DNA from: an uncultured Anaerosporobacter sp.
Lineage (GTDB): Bacteria > Bacillota > Clostridia > Lachnospirales > Lachnospiraceae
DNA: 9,763 nucleotides
Assembly: GCA_945787925.1 (NCBI GenBank)
Contig: CALZJY010000050.1
Span: forward strand, 1-9,763
Direction of reading: 5' to 3'
Shown here: positions 1 to 5,375 of the stretch, one piece after another
Position numbering within the stretch: position 1 is the stretch's first letter
How the letters are laid out: each line of letters opens with the position of its first letter
The notes under the pieces: generated by a model
What the model was told of the DNA's origin: nothing
The model's input: only the letters and a program-made list of their open reading frames with translations
Databases searched by the model: none
Program-made: the position numbers and the translations under genes

Positions 1-109
1 TGAAATGGTAGAACAAGCATTTGACGATCAATGTACAGGTGCTAACCCAAGATATCCATTAATGAGCGAATTAAAAGAAATTTACTTAAAAGCTTACTAT
101 GGTAAATAA
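1..109 (+). CDS. adhE: Bifunctional acetaldehyde-CoA/alcohol dehydrogenase AdhE, C-terminal end (partial)
   Basis: Only the last 35 codons are present, read in frame from base 2 and ending in TAA at 107-109; the start is beyond the left edge. The peptide contains DDQCTGANPRYPLMSELK and ends AYYGK. This matches the conserved C-terminus of the iron-dependent alcohol dehydrogenase half of AdhE, as I recall it from E. coli and clostridial proteins. AdhE reduces acetyl-CoA to acetaldehyde and then ethanol with two NADH in the cytoplasm, regenerating NAD+ during fermentation. The protein stops soon after the GANPRYP segment, without the long lysine/alanine-rich tail of E. coli AdhE. Because only the tail is seen, a stand-alone iron alcohol dehydrogenase of the same family cannot be fully excluded, but the tail is characteristic of AdhE. 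Confidence 0.85.
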   Translation, partial: EMVEQAFDDQCTGANPRYPLMSELKEIYLKAYYGK

Positions 110-141
110 AAATTGCTAGATAGAATTTAATTTCTATATAT

Positions 142-173
142 GAGGAGCTGCTTTAGCCGGCAGCTCCTCCTTT
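142..173 (+). terminator. Hairpin terminator after adhE
   Basis: A perfect 10-bp GC-rich stem (142-151 with 160-169, GAGGAGCTGC/GCAGCTCCTC) with an 8-nt loop lies 32 bases after the adhE stop. Only a short T run (TTT) follows, so it may be a weak terminator or a stabilising 3' hairpin, with the stronger hairpin at 224-260 as back-up. Confidence 0.6.
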
Positions 174-174
174 A

Positions 175-192
175 ATGAGAAACCTTTCTCAT
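175..192. repeat. Short inverted repeat between two terminators
   Basis: ATGAGAAA (175-182) and TTTCTCAT (185-192) are perfect inverted repeats separated by CC. The two-base spacer means the inner pairs would open in RNA. It sits between the two adhE hairpins and could add to 3'-end structure; no other role is visible. Confidence 0.3.
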
Positions 193-223
193 AATCCTTC
201 TAAATTGCGAAAAACATGCGCAC

Positions 224-260
224 AAAAAAGTCTGAAGCATATAATACTTCAGACTTTTTT
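224..260. terminator. Bidirectional terminator between adhE and the phosphotransferase gene
   Basis: A perfect 14-bp inverted repeat (224-237 AAAAAAGTCTGAAG, 247-260 CTTCAGACTTTTTT) surrounds a 9-nt loop. It gives a T6 tract on the plus strand and, by symmetry, on the minus strand. The minus-strand gene's stop codon begins only a few bases away (265-267), so the element very probably ends both converging transcripts. Confidence 0.9.
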
Positions 261-264
261 ATAT

Positions 265-1014
265 TTATTCATATTGTACAACGTTGATCCATTTTAACAA
301 TAGCTCTTGCTCTTCTGGTTTCTTCTTTGTAAGCTGAGCTGCAGCTACGATTGGAAGCCATTCTTGTACATAACGTTTCTTCGTATTAGTTTTTTGACAG
401 AACGTATCCATATAATTATTAGCAATATCGATATTGTTAAGTGCTAATAAAAGATAGGTACGGGCAACATCAGCACTTGCATTTCCTTGGGAAGCATGGA
501 TCCAGTCTAATGGATATGCGTTTCCATCTGCAGCAATGATAATGTTACGAGGTTCAAAATCACCATGACATACTTTATCATGGGTTGGCATGCCATCTAG
601 GCGTGTCAATAATTCATACTTAGTAATGTCATTGATTTCTGAAAGGCTTAGGATTTGTGCTTTTAACTTATCTTTTAATTTGTTTAGTAATGGAGATTTC
701 TTAGATTGGATGCTCAGTTGGAGATTCACCATCTGATCTATGTACTTGTCCATGTTATCTGGGTCTTTTTCCATCAGCGATGCAAGCGTTTCACCTTCAA
801 CATAGTTCATAATGATTGCCCATTGGCCATCAATCATGGTAACTTGCGTAATGCCTGGAAGGCAAAGACCAGTTTCTTCAACTCTGGCCGTATTGAGTGC
901 CTCTAATAATACATCTACTTTAGGGACATCAGTATTAAATACTTTCACGGCCTGGTCACCAAAACGATATACTTTGGATGACTTTCCTGTTGCGATTAAA
1001 TTGGTAAGTTCCAT
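265..1014 (-). CDS. APH/choline-kinase-fold phosphotransferase family protein
   Basis: This 249-aa cytoplasmic protein has the landmarks of the aminoglycoside-phosphotransferase/protein-kinase-like fold (PF01636 type). There is a glycine-containing start (residues 8-14, ATGKSSK), a probable ATP-binding lysine K24 in AVKVF, a hinge IIMNYVEGE at 67-75, the catalytic loop CHGDFEPRN at 149-157 (H150, D152, N157) and the metal-binding LDW at 169-171 (D170). The family transfers the ATP gamma-phosphate to small molecules such as aminoglycosides, choline or sugars; the substrate cannot be read here, and nothing points specifically to antibiotic resistance. The start at 1014 is supported by GAGAGGAG nine bases upstream. 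The gene is monocistronic, with its own promoter and a terminator shared with adhE. Length is slightly short for the family, but no motif is missing. Confidence 0.8.
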   Translation of the reverse strand: MELTNLIATGKSSKVYRFGDQAVKVFNTDVPKVDVLLEALNTARVEETGLCLPGITQVTMIDGQWAIIMNYVEGETLASLMEKDPDNMDKYIDQMVNLQLSIQSKKSPLLNKLKDKLKAQILSLSEINDITKYELLTRLDGMPTHDKVCHGDFEPRNIIIAADGNAYPLDWIHASQGNASADVARTYLLLALNNIDIANNYMDTFCQKTNTKKRYVQEWLPIVAAAQLTKKKPEEQELLLKWINVVQYE

Positions 1015-1095
1015 AAATAATCACTCCTCTCATGGAAGAAATATTTTAAAATATAAGTTAATAGAAATAATTAGAGTTTCTTGTAACTTATTTAC

Positions 1096-1104
1096 ATTAT
1101 AACA
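1096..1104 (-). promoter_or_regulatory. Extended -10 promoter for the phosphotransferase gene
   Basis: On the minus strand TGTTATAAT (1104 to 1096) is an extended -10 element (TGn plus a perfect TATAAT). No good -35 box is found at 16-18 bp, which is tolerated by extended -10 promoters. Transcription would start near 1090, giving a 5' leader of about 75 bases before the ATG at 1014. Confidence 0.55.
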
Positions 1105-1211
1105 CTTTTTAACAAAAAAGTATAGTGATAACAAACAGTTATTGTGTAATTTATATGTAAAATAAACTATACAAATGTCAGAAATAAAATTATAATTACA
1201 ATAGATAGGCC

Positions 1212-1217
1212 TATAAT
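1212..1217 (+). promoter_or_regulatory. Possible -10 box for the HD-GYP gene
   Basis: A perfect TATAAT lies 22 bases before the ATG at 1240, which would give a leader of roughly 16 bases that still includes the GGAGG at 1231-1235. No convincing -35 box exists at the right distance (ATTATA or TTATAA are the closest), so this is tentative. The remainder of 1105-1211 is AT-rich and shows nothing else I can name. Confidence 0.3.
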
Positions 1218-1239
1218 AGGGAGAGGCATTGGAGGTTAT

Positions 1240-2307
1240 ATGAGACGCTTATCAGTAAAAGCAATAAAAGGTGATGAAGTACTAGCAAGGGATGTCATCA
1301 GTGGGAATGATAAAATTCTTTTGCCAGCTGGTAGTAAGTTAAAGGCAGAATATCGAAATCATTTACAGCGGCTTGGAGTAACAGCTGTTTATGTGACGGA
1401 TGCGCTTTCTATAGGCGTATGTAGTGAAAGGGTTAGTGAAGATGCAATCAGGGAAGAATGTTTAAACAGTGTGAGGGCAGTGTTGGAGCGTTTCTCTTAT
1501 AATACGGATGTAAAGCAATCGGGAATCCATAAGATCGCAGAAGAGATTATGAACGAGGTATTGGAAGAGAGGAACGTAGTGTACTGCCTTGCAGGAGTAA
1601 GGCAGCATTGGGATGAGTTGTATTCCCACTCGATCAATGTCGCAGTGTTAGCATCGTTAATTGCCCTTCATATGGGAATTGCAAGGGAGGACGTCAAAGA
1701 TATTACCGTTGGAAGCTTGCTTCATGATATTGGATATAATGCGGTTAGCGTGAAGAAGGGGAGACAGCAAGAGGCCGCTTATACACAGGAAGAAAAAAGG
1801 GAACTTAAGAAGCATGTGATTTATGGCTATAGCATGGTGGAAAAAGAGGAATGGCTGTCGAATGTGAGCAAGTATATTATCTTAGAACATCATGAAATGA
1901 TTAATGGGACGGGATATCCGTTTAAGCGAGACGGAGAACATATGACGACAGCAATTAAGATTGTTTCTTTATGTAATGAGTTTGATTCGCTTGTTTATGG
2001 ACGTCATGGAAAGTCGCTTAAGGTTCATGAGGCGATTGAATATATTATTAGCCAGAGTGGACAGAGGTTTGAACATAGCGTTGTGGCAGCATTCAATGAG
2101 ATTGTAGCGGCATATCCAAATGGAACAATTGTTGTGACAAATGAGGGGGATATAGGAATCGTATTACGTCAGAATAATTGTTGCCCGACAAGGCCAGTCA
2201 TCCGCTTGCTTCAGAATAAAGAGAACATCCGTTATAACGACTGGATTGAGCGGAACCTTACAGAATGTTTGACCTTATTTATCGTTGACACGCTTGAGAC
2301 GATTTAA
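1240..2307 (+). CDS. HD-GYP domain phosphohydrolase with altered active-site motif
   Basis: This 355-aa protein has the usual soluble HD-GYP layout. An N-terminal segment (about 8-52) reads like the GxxLARDV...LLPAG...LGVTAVYV leader common in this family. The HD domain spans about 120-260, with E126, H130, H162-D163, H192, H217-H218 and G225-Y226-P227. A C-terminal YPNGT...GIVL...RPVIRLL segment (292-324) is also typical. HD-GYP proteins hydrolyse cyclic-di-GMP or related nucleotides at a di- or tri-metal centre. Three positions are unusual: HDIGK is HDIGY (Y166), HHERxDGxGYP is HHEMINGTGYP (217-227), and the Asp expected in the VxDxxDAL motif is N246 (CNEFDSL). Activity may therefore be changed or lost. 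No transmembrane segment or receiver domain is seen. The start has GGAGG at 1231-1235, four bases before ATG. No terminator follows. Confidence 0.85.
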   Translation: MRRLSVKAIKGDEVLARDVISGNDKILLPAGSKLKAEYRNHLQRLGVTAVYVTDALSIGVCSERVSEDAIREECLNSVRAVLERFSYNTDVKQSGIHKIAEEIMNEVLEERNVVYCLAGVRQHWDELYSHSINVAVLASLIALHMGIAREDVKDITVGSLLHDIGYNAVSVKKGRQQEAAYTQEEKRELKKHVIYGYSMVEKEEWLSNVSKYIILEHHEMINGTGYPFKRDGEHMTTAIKIVSLCNEFDSLVYGRHGKSLKVHEAIEYIISQSGQRFEHSVVAAFNEIVAAYPNGTIVVTNEGDIGIVLRQNNCCPTRPVIRLLQNKENIRYNDWIERNLTECLTLFIVDTLETI

Positions 2308-2331
2308 ATGTGAAGAGATGCCACGTTAATA

Positions 2332-2360
2332 TGGACAAATTTGGATGTTGGTGATATAAA
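2332..2360 (+). promoter_or_regulatory. Promoter for the DUF3881-like/GNAT unit
   Basis: TGGACA (2332-2337, five of six to TTGACA) and TATAAA (2355-2360) are separated by exactly 17 bp, and the -10 box is preceded by TGA, making it an extended -10. Transcription would begin near 2367, about 34 bases before the preferred ATG at 2401. It lies just after the stop of the HD-GYP gene, so the downstream genes can be expressed independently of it. Confidence 0.65.
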
Positions 2361-2389
2361 TAGATAATAGTTAGAAGAAAATAAGGGGT

Positions 2390-2395
2390 AGGTGA
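2390..2395 (+). promoter_or_regulatory. Ribosome binding site that decides the start of the DUF3881-like gene
   Basis: AGGTGA (2390-2395) matches the 3' part of the ideal TAAGGAGGTGA and lies five bases before ATG at 2401. An in-frame GTG at 2392 falls inside this site and would be only three bases from the nearest purine run (AGGGG), so ATG 2401 is preferred. Confidence 0.7.
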
Positions 2396-2400
2396 AAGCT

Positions 2401-3294
2401 ATGCATAGTTATCTTAGAGCAATTGGTTTTAGTGATGTAAAGAATCAGTTGGATTTGAATAAACTGACGGATCGAATTATGGCGGATCCAACACATAATA
2501 AGAAACAAATTTCAGAAACAGACGTAATCTTTGCAGAAATATCAAAAGAGTTTGCGGATAATATGGGCTTGGCACTACGCGGAGAATATGATGAGGATGG
2601 AAAGTTCCGATTAGAGAGTTACTATCCTTATTATATTAGTGAGAATGTATCCACGAGGGAAGAAATCCTATTTAATAAGAAAGTAGATAGCAGAAGTTAT
2701 ACAGGTATGTGTGATGACTTACGTATCGGCGTATCGTTAATCTTTTATTTACAGAATGTATTGGAATATCTGAATGTGAAAAAAGATACTACGAAGGTAA
2801 GTAATTTCTTAGATGTAAGATTGTCCGCACTTTCCATCCAGGGAAAGATCTTGCTTGGAATTGAGAAAAAGCCGATTAAGCCAGGAGAACGTTCTTTATA
2901 TGAGAGCAAGCATCGTACGCAGCTGATTGCAGAAGCGAGAAGAGGCAATCAGGAGGCAATCGATAGCTTGACGATTGATGATATTGACTTATATGCAATG
3001 ATTACGAAGAGGGCAAAGACAGAGGATTTATATTCCATCGTGGAAAGTTCTTTTGTGCCATTTGGTTCGGAATCGGATAATTATGTGATCATTGGTAATA
3101 TTTTAGAGTGTAAGACGCTTAAGAATGTCTTTACGGAAGAAGAGATTTGTCATATGTTGATTGAATGCAATGACTTAATTTTCCCTGTGATTATCAACTG
3201 TAAGGACTTACAAGGAGAGCCAGCAGTAGGAAGAAGATTTAAAGGCGTCATCTGGATGCAGGGAGCGGTTACATTTGAAGGAGAAAAAGTATGA
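2401..3294 (+). CDS. DUF3881-like uncharacterised protein
   Basis: This 297-aa soluble protein begins MHSYLRAIGFSDVK. From memory that opening is typical of DUF3881, a roughly 290-aa family of unknown function found mostly in Lachnospiraceae; a profile search was not possible. No signal peptide, membrane segment or catalytic motif is evident. Charged and aromatic stretches such as LESYYPYYISEN (about 74-85), a KKPIKPGERSLYESKHR segment near 156-172 and a C-terminal GRRFKGVIWMQG are visible landmarks. A GTG three codons earlier (2392) is possible but less likely because it overlaps the ribosome binding site. The gene has its own promoter and overlaps the next gene by four bases (ATGA), which suggests coupled translation with the acetyltransferase. 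No function can be assigned. Confidence 0.75.
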   Translation: MHSYLRAIGFSDVKNQLDLNKLTDRIMADPTHNKKQISETDVIFAEISKEFADNMGLALRGEYDEDGKFRLESYYPYYISENVSTREEILFNKKVDSRSYTGMCDDLRIGVSLIFYLQNVLEYLNVKKDTTKVSNFLDVRLSALSIQGKILLGIEKKPIKPGERSLYESKHRTQLIAEARRGNQEAIDSLTIDDIDLYAMITKRAKTEDLYSIVESSFVPFGSESDNYVIIGNILECKTLKNVFTEEEICHMLIECNDLIFPVIINCKDLQGEPAVGRRFKGVIWMQGAVTFEGEKV

Positions 3295-3749
3295 TTAGAA
3301 AACTAGAAAGAGCAGACAGAGAAGACTATCTTTCTATGGCAACTGAATTTTATGCCTCGGATGTGGTACTTGCACCAGTTCCTAGGCAGCATATGGAACG
3401 CACATTTGAAGAAATGATGCGCTCCGATTTATATGCGTTAGGCTATGCCTTAGAGCATGAAGGTGAGATGGTTGGTTACGCACTGCTTGCCAAGACGTTT
3501 TCCCAGGAAGCGGGAGGAATGGTGCTTTGGGTCGAGGAGCTATATGTACGAGAACACGCCAGAGGATGTGGACTTGGAAGAGAATTTTTCGCGTTTTTAG
3601 AGGAGCTTAGCAAGGAGCAAGTTGCTAGGGTCCGTCTAGAGGTAGAAGAGGAAAATGAAAAAGCGGTAGCCCTTTATAAAGAAATGGGCTTTGAGTGGCT
3701 AGAATATAAGCAAATGGTGAAGAATTATCCAGTCGTAACATTGACTTAA
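3291..3749 (+). CDS. GNAT family N-acetyltransferase
   Basis: This 152-aa protein has a GNAT fold throughout. An N-terminal IRKLERADREDYLSM strand-helix is followed by motif A, VEELYVREHARGCGLGREFF (81-100), in which R91-G-C-G-L-G96 is the acetyl-CoA pyrophosphate-binding R/QxxGxG/A loop. A C-terminal motif B follows, LEVEEENEKAVALYKEMGFE (116-135), carrying the N..A..LY...GF signature. The family transfers the acetyl group of acetyl-CoA to an amine on a protein or small molecule; the acceptor is unknown. The start overlaps the previous stop (ATGA), with AAGGAG at 3278-3283 seven bases upstream, so it is probably translationally coupled to the DUF3881-like gene. The last two codons form the -35 box of the following tRNA promoter. 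Length is normal for a single-domain GNAT. Confidence 0.9.
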   Translation: MIRKLERADREDYLSMATEFYASDVVLAPVPRQHMERTFEEMMRSDLYALGYALEHEGEMVGYALLAKTFSQEAGGMVLWVEELYVREHARGCGLGREFFAFLEELSKEQVARVRLEVEEENEKAVALYKEMGFEWLEYKQMVKNYPVVTLT

Positions 3750-3769
3750 CGATATATTATGATTATAAT
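3741..3769 (+). promoter_or_regulatory. Consensus promoter for tRNA-Arg
   Basis: TTGACT (3741-3746) and a perfect TATAAT (3764-3769) are spaced by exactly 17 bp, the best vegetative promoter in the window. Transcription would begin about 3776, leaving a 5' precursor leader of about 24 bases before the mature tRNA. The -35 box is made of the last two sense codons of the acetyltransferase gene. Confidence 0.8.
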
Positions 3770-3799
3770 AAGGGTGTTAGACTTACCACACACAATTAT

Positions 3800-3873
3800 G
3801 CATCTATAGCTCAGTTGGATAGAGCGACCGCCTCCTAAGCGGTAGGCCGCTGGTTCGAATCCAGTTAGGTGCA
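3800..3873 (+). tRNA. tRNA-Arg (anticodon CCT)
   Basis: A full 74-base cloverleaf can be drawn. The acceptor stem is GCATCTA (3800-3806) with TAGGTGC (3866-3872), one T-G wobble, and the discriminator is A3873. There is a D-arm with AGCTCAGTTGGATAGAGC, an anticodon stem ACCGC/GCGGT (3827-3831, 3839-3843) and a loop CTCCTAA with anticodon CCT at 3834-3836. The T-arm contains GGTTCGAATCC. The anticodon reads AGG arginine codons. The terminal CCA is not encoded (GGA follows), so it must be added by the nucleotidyltransferase. The gene stands alone, between its own promoter and its own terminator. Confidence 0.95.
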
Positions 3874-3881
3874 GGAAATTT

Positions 3882-3919
3882 GAACTGAACAGCATTTCAT
3901 GCTGTTCAGTTCTTTTTTT
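3882..3919 (+). terminator. Rho-independent terminator of tRNA-Arg
   Basis: A perfect 14-bp stem (3882-3895 GAACTGAACAGCAT, 3899-3912 ATGCTGTTCAGTTC) with a TTC loop is followed by a T7 tract at 3913-3919. It starts eight bases after the mature tRNA end, so the primary transcript should be about 140 bases. Confidence 0.95.
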
Positions 3920-3963
3920 AATTCACAGGAAATGTTGTAGCAATCCCTCCTCGGCGGGGCAAC

Positions 3964-3997
3964 GTGTGTGGAACACATACTTTGTTCTTTTACAAAG
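3964..3997. repeat. Two inverted repeats next to the -35 box of the membrane-protein/exonuclease unit
   Basis: TGTGT-GGA-ACACA (3965-3977) and CTTTGT-N6-ACAAAG (3980-3985 and 3992-3997) lie back to back. The second spans the -35 box of the promoter at 3982-4011. They could be operator half-sites, but both are short and the DNA is AT-rich, so chance occurrence is quite possible. The adjoining 3920-3963 contains a GC-rich patch (CCCTCCTCGGCGGGG, 3946-3960) that I cannot assign. Confidence 0.3.
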
Positions 3998-4011
3998 AAA
4001 TGTGGTATAAT
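3982..4011 (+). promoter_or_regulatory. Promoter for the membrane-protein/exonuclease unit
   Basis: TTGTTC (3982-3987) and a perfect TATAAT (4006-4011) are spaced by 18 bp, and the -10 is preceded by TGG, giving an extended -10. Transcription would begin near 4018, about 31 bases before the ATG at 4049. Confidence 0.7.
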
Positions 4012-4048
4012 ATTTGTAAAATTGAATAGGTACTAGAGAGGAGATCTT

Positions 4049-4363
4049 ATGTTAAAAAAGATTATGAATGTCTTTTTTGTCCTATTTTTTATTGCCTCTA
4101 TTATTTTTGAGAGTTATTGCTTGCTAGAATGTTCGGATTCTCCAAGTATTGTGATTTGTGGCGGCTTAGTTGTAATTATTGCTGCATTTTTGTTTATAGA
4201 TGTGTTAGTAAGTGTCTATACTACAGAAAGGGATTATATTCTTTCAAAGCGTGAAGAACAGCAGCAAGCTGCTGTAGCCGCATTACAGAAAGAGTTAAAC
4301 GAGCTCTTAAAGTATGAGAAGGCACTATACGTGGTGACAAAAAAGAATGGAAAAGAAAGTTAG
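4049..4363 (+). CDS. Small two-helix membrane protein with a C-terminal coiled coil
   Basis: I do not recognise this 104-aa protein. Two hydrophobic segments are visible, about residues 5-26 (IMNVFFVLFFIASIIFESYCLL) and 34-57 (IVICGGLVVIIAAFLFIDVLVSVY), separated by a short acidic loop. A charged helical tail (about 59-104) follows, in which EEQQQAAVAALQKELNELLKYEKAL looks like a coiled coil. The N-terminal Lys-Lys (MLKKIM) and the positive C-terminal tail both suggest cytoplasmic ends. The start has AGGAG at 4039-4043, five bases before ATG. The gene is first in a two-gene unit, 18 bases before the exonuclease gene, with one promoter upstream and one terminator after the pair. A link to the exonuclease is inferred only from this arrangement. 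Confidence 0.75.
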   Translation: MLKKIMNVFFVLFFIASIIFESYCLLECSDSPSIVICGGLVVIIAAFLFIDVLVSVYTTERDYILSKREEQQQAAVAALQKELNELLKYEKALYVVTKKNGKES

Positions 4364-4381
4364 AACTAGAATGGAGACTCT

Positions 4382-5335
4382 ATGGAGTATATAGTAGTAG
4401 ATTTGGAATGGAATCAAAGTCCACTTGGCAAGGGGACAGAGGATAAGAAGATGCCATTTGAAATCATAGAGATTGGTGCAGTCAAGGTAAATGAGAAGAA
4501 TGAGTGTATCGAGGAATTTCATGAATATATTTGCCCACAACGATACTTAGAGCTTCACCATCACACGCAGGAATTATTGCAGATCGATATGGAAGTATTA
4601 GAGAAAGCCGATGGATTCGAAGAGGTAATCAAGCGATTCTTTGCATGGTGTGGAGAAGAGTATATGTTTTGTACATGGGGTGCGATGGATTTAACTGAAT
4701 TACAGCGAAATCTACGTTATTATGGATTAGATGAGTTGTTATCAGGGCCCATCCGTTATTATGATGCCCAGAAACTTTTTTCAATGCAATTTGATGAGAA
4801 GAAAAAAGCACATACATTAGAATATGCTGTGGATTATATGGAACTAGAAAAGCAGCAATCCTTCCATAGTGCGATTCATGATGCCAGATATACGGCAAAG
4901 ATATTTGTTCAGCTGGATCGGGAATTAAGAAAGAACTTTTCCATTGATAGTTTTCATAATCCGAAATCAAAACAGGAAGAGATCTATGTAGTATTTGATT
5001 CGTATTCAAAATATATTTCGAGAGAGTTTGATTCGAAAGAAGAAGCAATTGAGGATAAGGATGTAAAGGGAAGCATTTGCTATCTTTGTGGGAAGAAGGC
5101 GGCAAAGAAGATCAAATGGTTCTCAAGCAACACGAAGAATTATTATTGCCTTGCTTGTTGCAGGAGTCATGGATATATCAAGGGACGGATTCGTATGAAG
5201 AAGACGGAGGAAGGAAAGGTCTATGCCATCAAGGTATTAAAGCTTGTAGATGAAGCAGGCGCCAATGCCATCAGGGAAAAGCAGCATCAGCTTCGCCTCA
5301 AGAGAAAAGAGAGACGAAATAGAAAAAAAGCATAG
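4382..5335 (+). CDS. DEDDh 3'-5' exonuclease with C-terminal zinc-ribbon-like module
   Basis: The first 180 residues form an RNase T/DnaQ-type exonuclease domain. Exo I is VVDLEWN with D7 and E9, Exo II is WGAMDLTEL with D103, and Exo III is HSAIHDA with H162 and D167 (HxxxxD), so all four metal-binding acids and the general-base histidine are present. These enzymes remove nucleotides from 3' ends of RNA or DNA with two metal ions; the natural substrate is unknown. A linker is followed by CYLCGKK (C233, C236) and CLACCRSHG (C256, C259, C260), a likely zinc ribbon. The basic tail RLKRKERRNRKK (305-316) is consistent with nucleic-acid contact. The C-terminal extension makes it longer than a plain exonuclease domain. 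GGAG at 4373-4376 supports the start. The gene is second in a unit with the small membrane protein, and its stop codon lies inside the terminator stem. Confidence 0.85.
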   Translation: MEYIVVDLEWNQSPLGKGTEDKKMPFEIIEIGAVKVNEKNECIEEFHEYICPQRYLELHHHTQELLQIDMEVLEKADGFEEVIKRFFAWCGEEYMFCTWGAMDLTELQRNLRYYGLDELLSGPIRYYDAQKLFSMQFDEKKKAHTLEYAVDYMELEKQQSFHSAIHDARYTAKIFVQLDRELRKNFSIDSFHNPKSKQEEIYVVFDSYSKYISREFDSKEEAIEDKDVKGSICYLCGKKAAKKIKWFSSNTKNYYCLACCRSHGYIKGRIRMKKTEEGKVYAIKVLKLVDEAGANAIREKQHQLRLKRKERRNRKKA

Positions 5336-5372
5336 TAGCTCATCAATACTGGTGTGAGCTACTATGCTTTTT
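5325..5372. terminator. Bidirectional terminator between the exonuclease and carboxypeptidase genes
   Basis: A perfect 18-bp inverted repeat (5325-5342 and 5355-5372) surrounds a 12-nt loop, with A5/T5 at the outer ends so that both strands give a U tract. The exonuclease stop codon (5333-5335) is inside the left arm, and the stop of the converging carboxypeptidase gene starts four bases beyond the right arm (5376-5378). Confidence 0.93.
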
Positions 5373-5375
5373 CGT

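Noticed and set aside
109..264. Riboswitch or small RNA in the adhE-kinase spacer
   Set aside because: The structure there is fully explained by two terminator-type hairpins and a small inverted repeat; no promoter or known riboswitch core was recognised.
706..1102. Two overlapping plus-strand frames opposite the phosphotransferase gene
   Set aside because: Both are antisense to the motif-bearing kinase frame, and the second runs into its promoter region. No coding signal was seen.
1185..1216. Possible motility sigma-factor promoter (TAAA and GCCTATAA) before the HD-GYP gene
   Set aside because: The -10-like GCCTATAA differs by one base from GCCGATAA, but the only TAAA is 20 bases away rather than about 15, so the spacing does not fit.
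2285..2313. TTGACA at 2285-2290 as a promoter for the DUF3881-like gene
   Set aside because: No TATAAT-like box lies 16-18 bp downstream; the pair at 2332-2360 fits much better.
3800..3919. Integration site for a mobile element at the tRNA-Arg gene
   Set aside because: No duplicated tRNA 3' end, integrase or phage gene is found in the window; all flanking genes look like ordinary chromosome.
3925..3954. Tiny minus-strand leader peptide (GAGGAGG, then TTG and six codons to TGA) before the tRNA terminator hairpin, suggesting an attenuator
   Set aside because: The frame is extremely short with a TTG start. The hairpin has no good T tract in that direction, and there is no minus-strand gene downstream that it could control.
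4629..5105. A 158-codon minus-strand open frame within the exonuclease gene
   Set aside because: The opposite strand encodes an exonuclease with every catalytic motif intact; the antisense translation has no recognisable domain, and its start has no supporting site.
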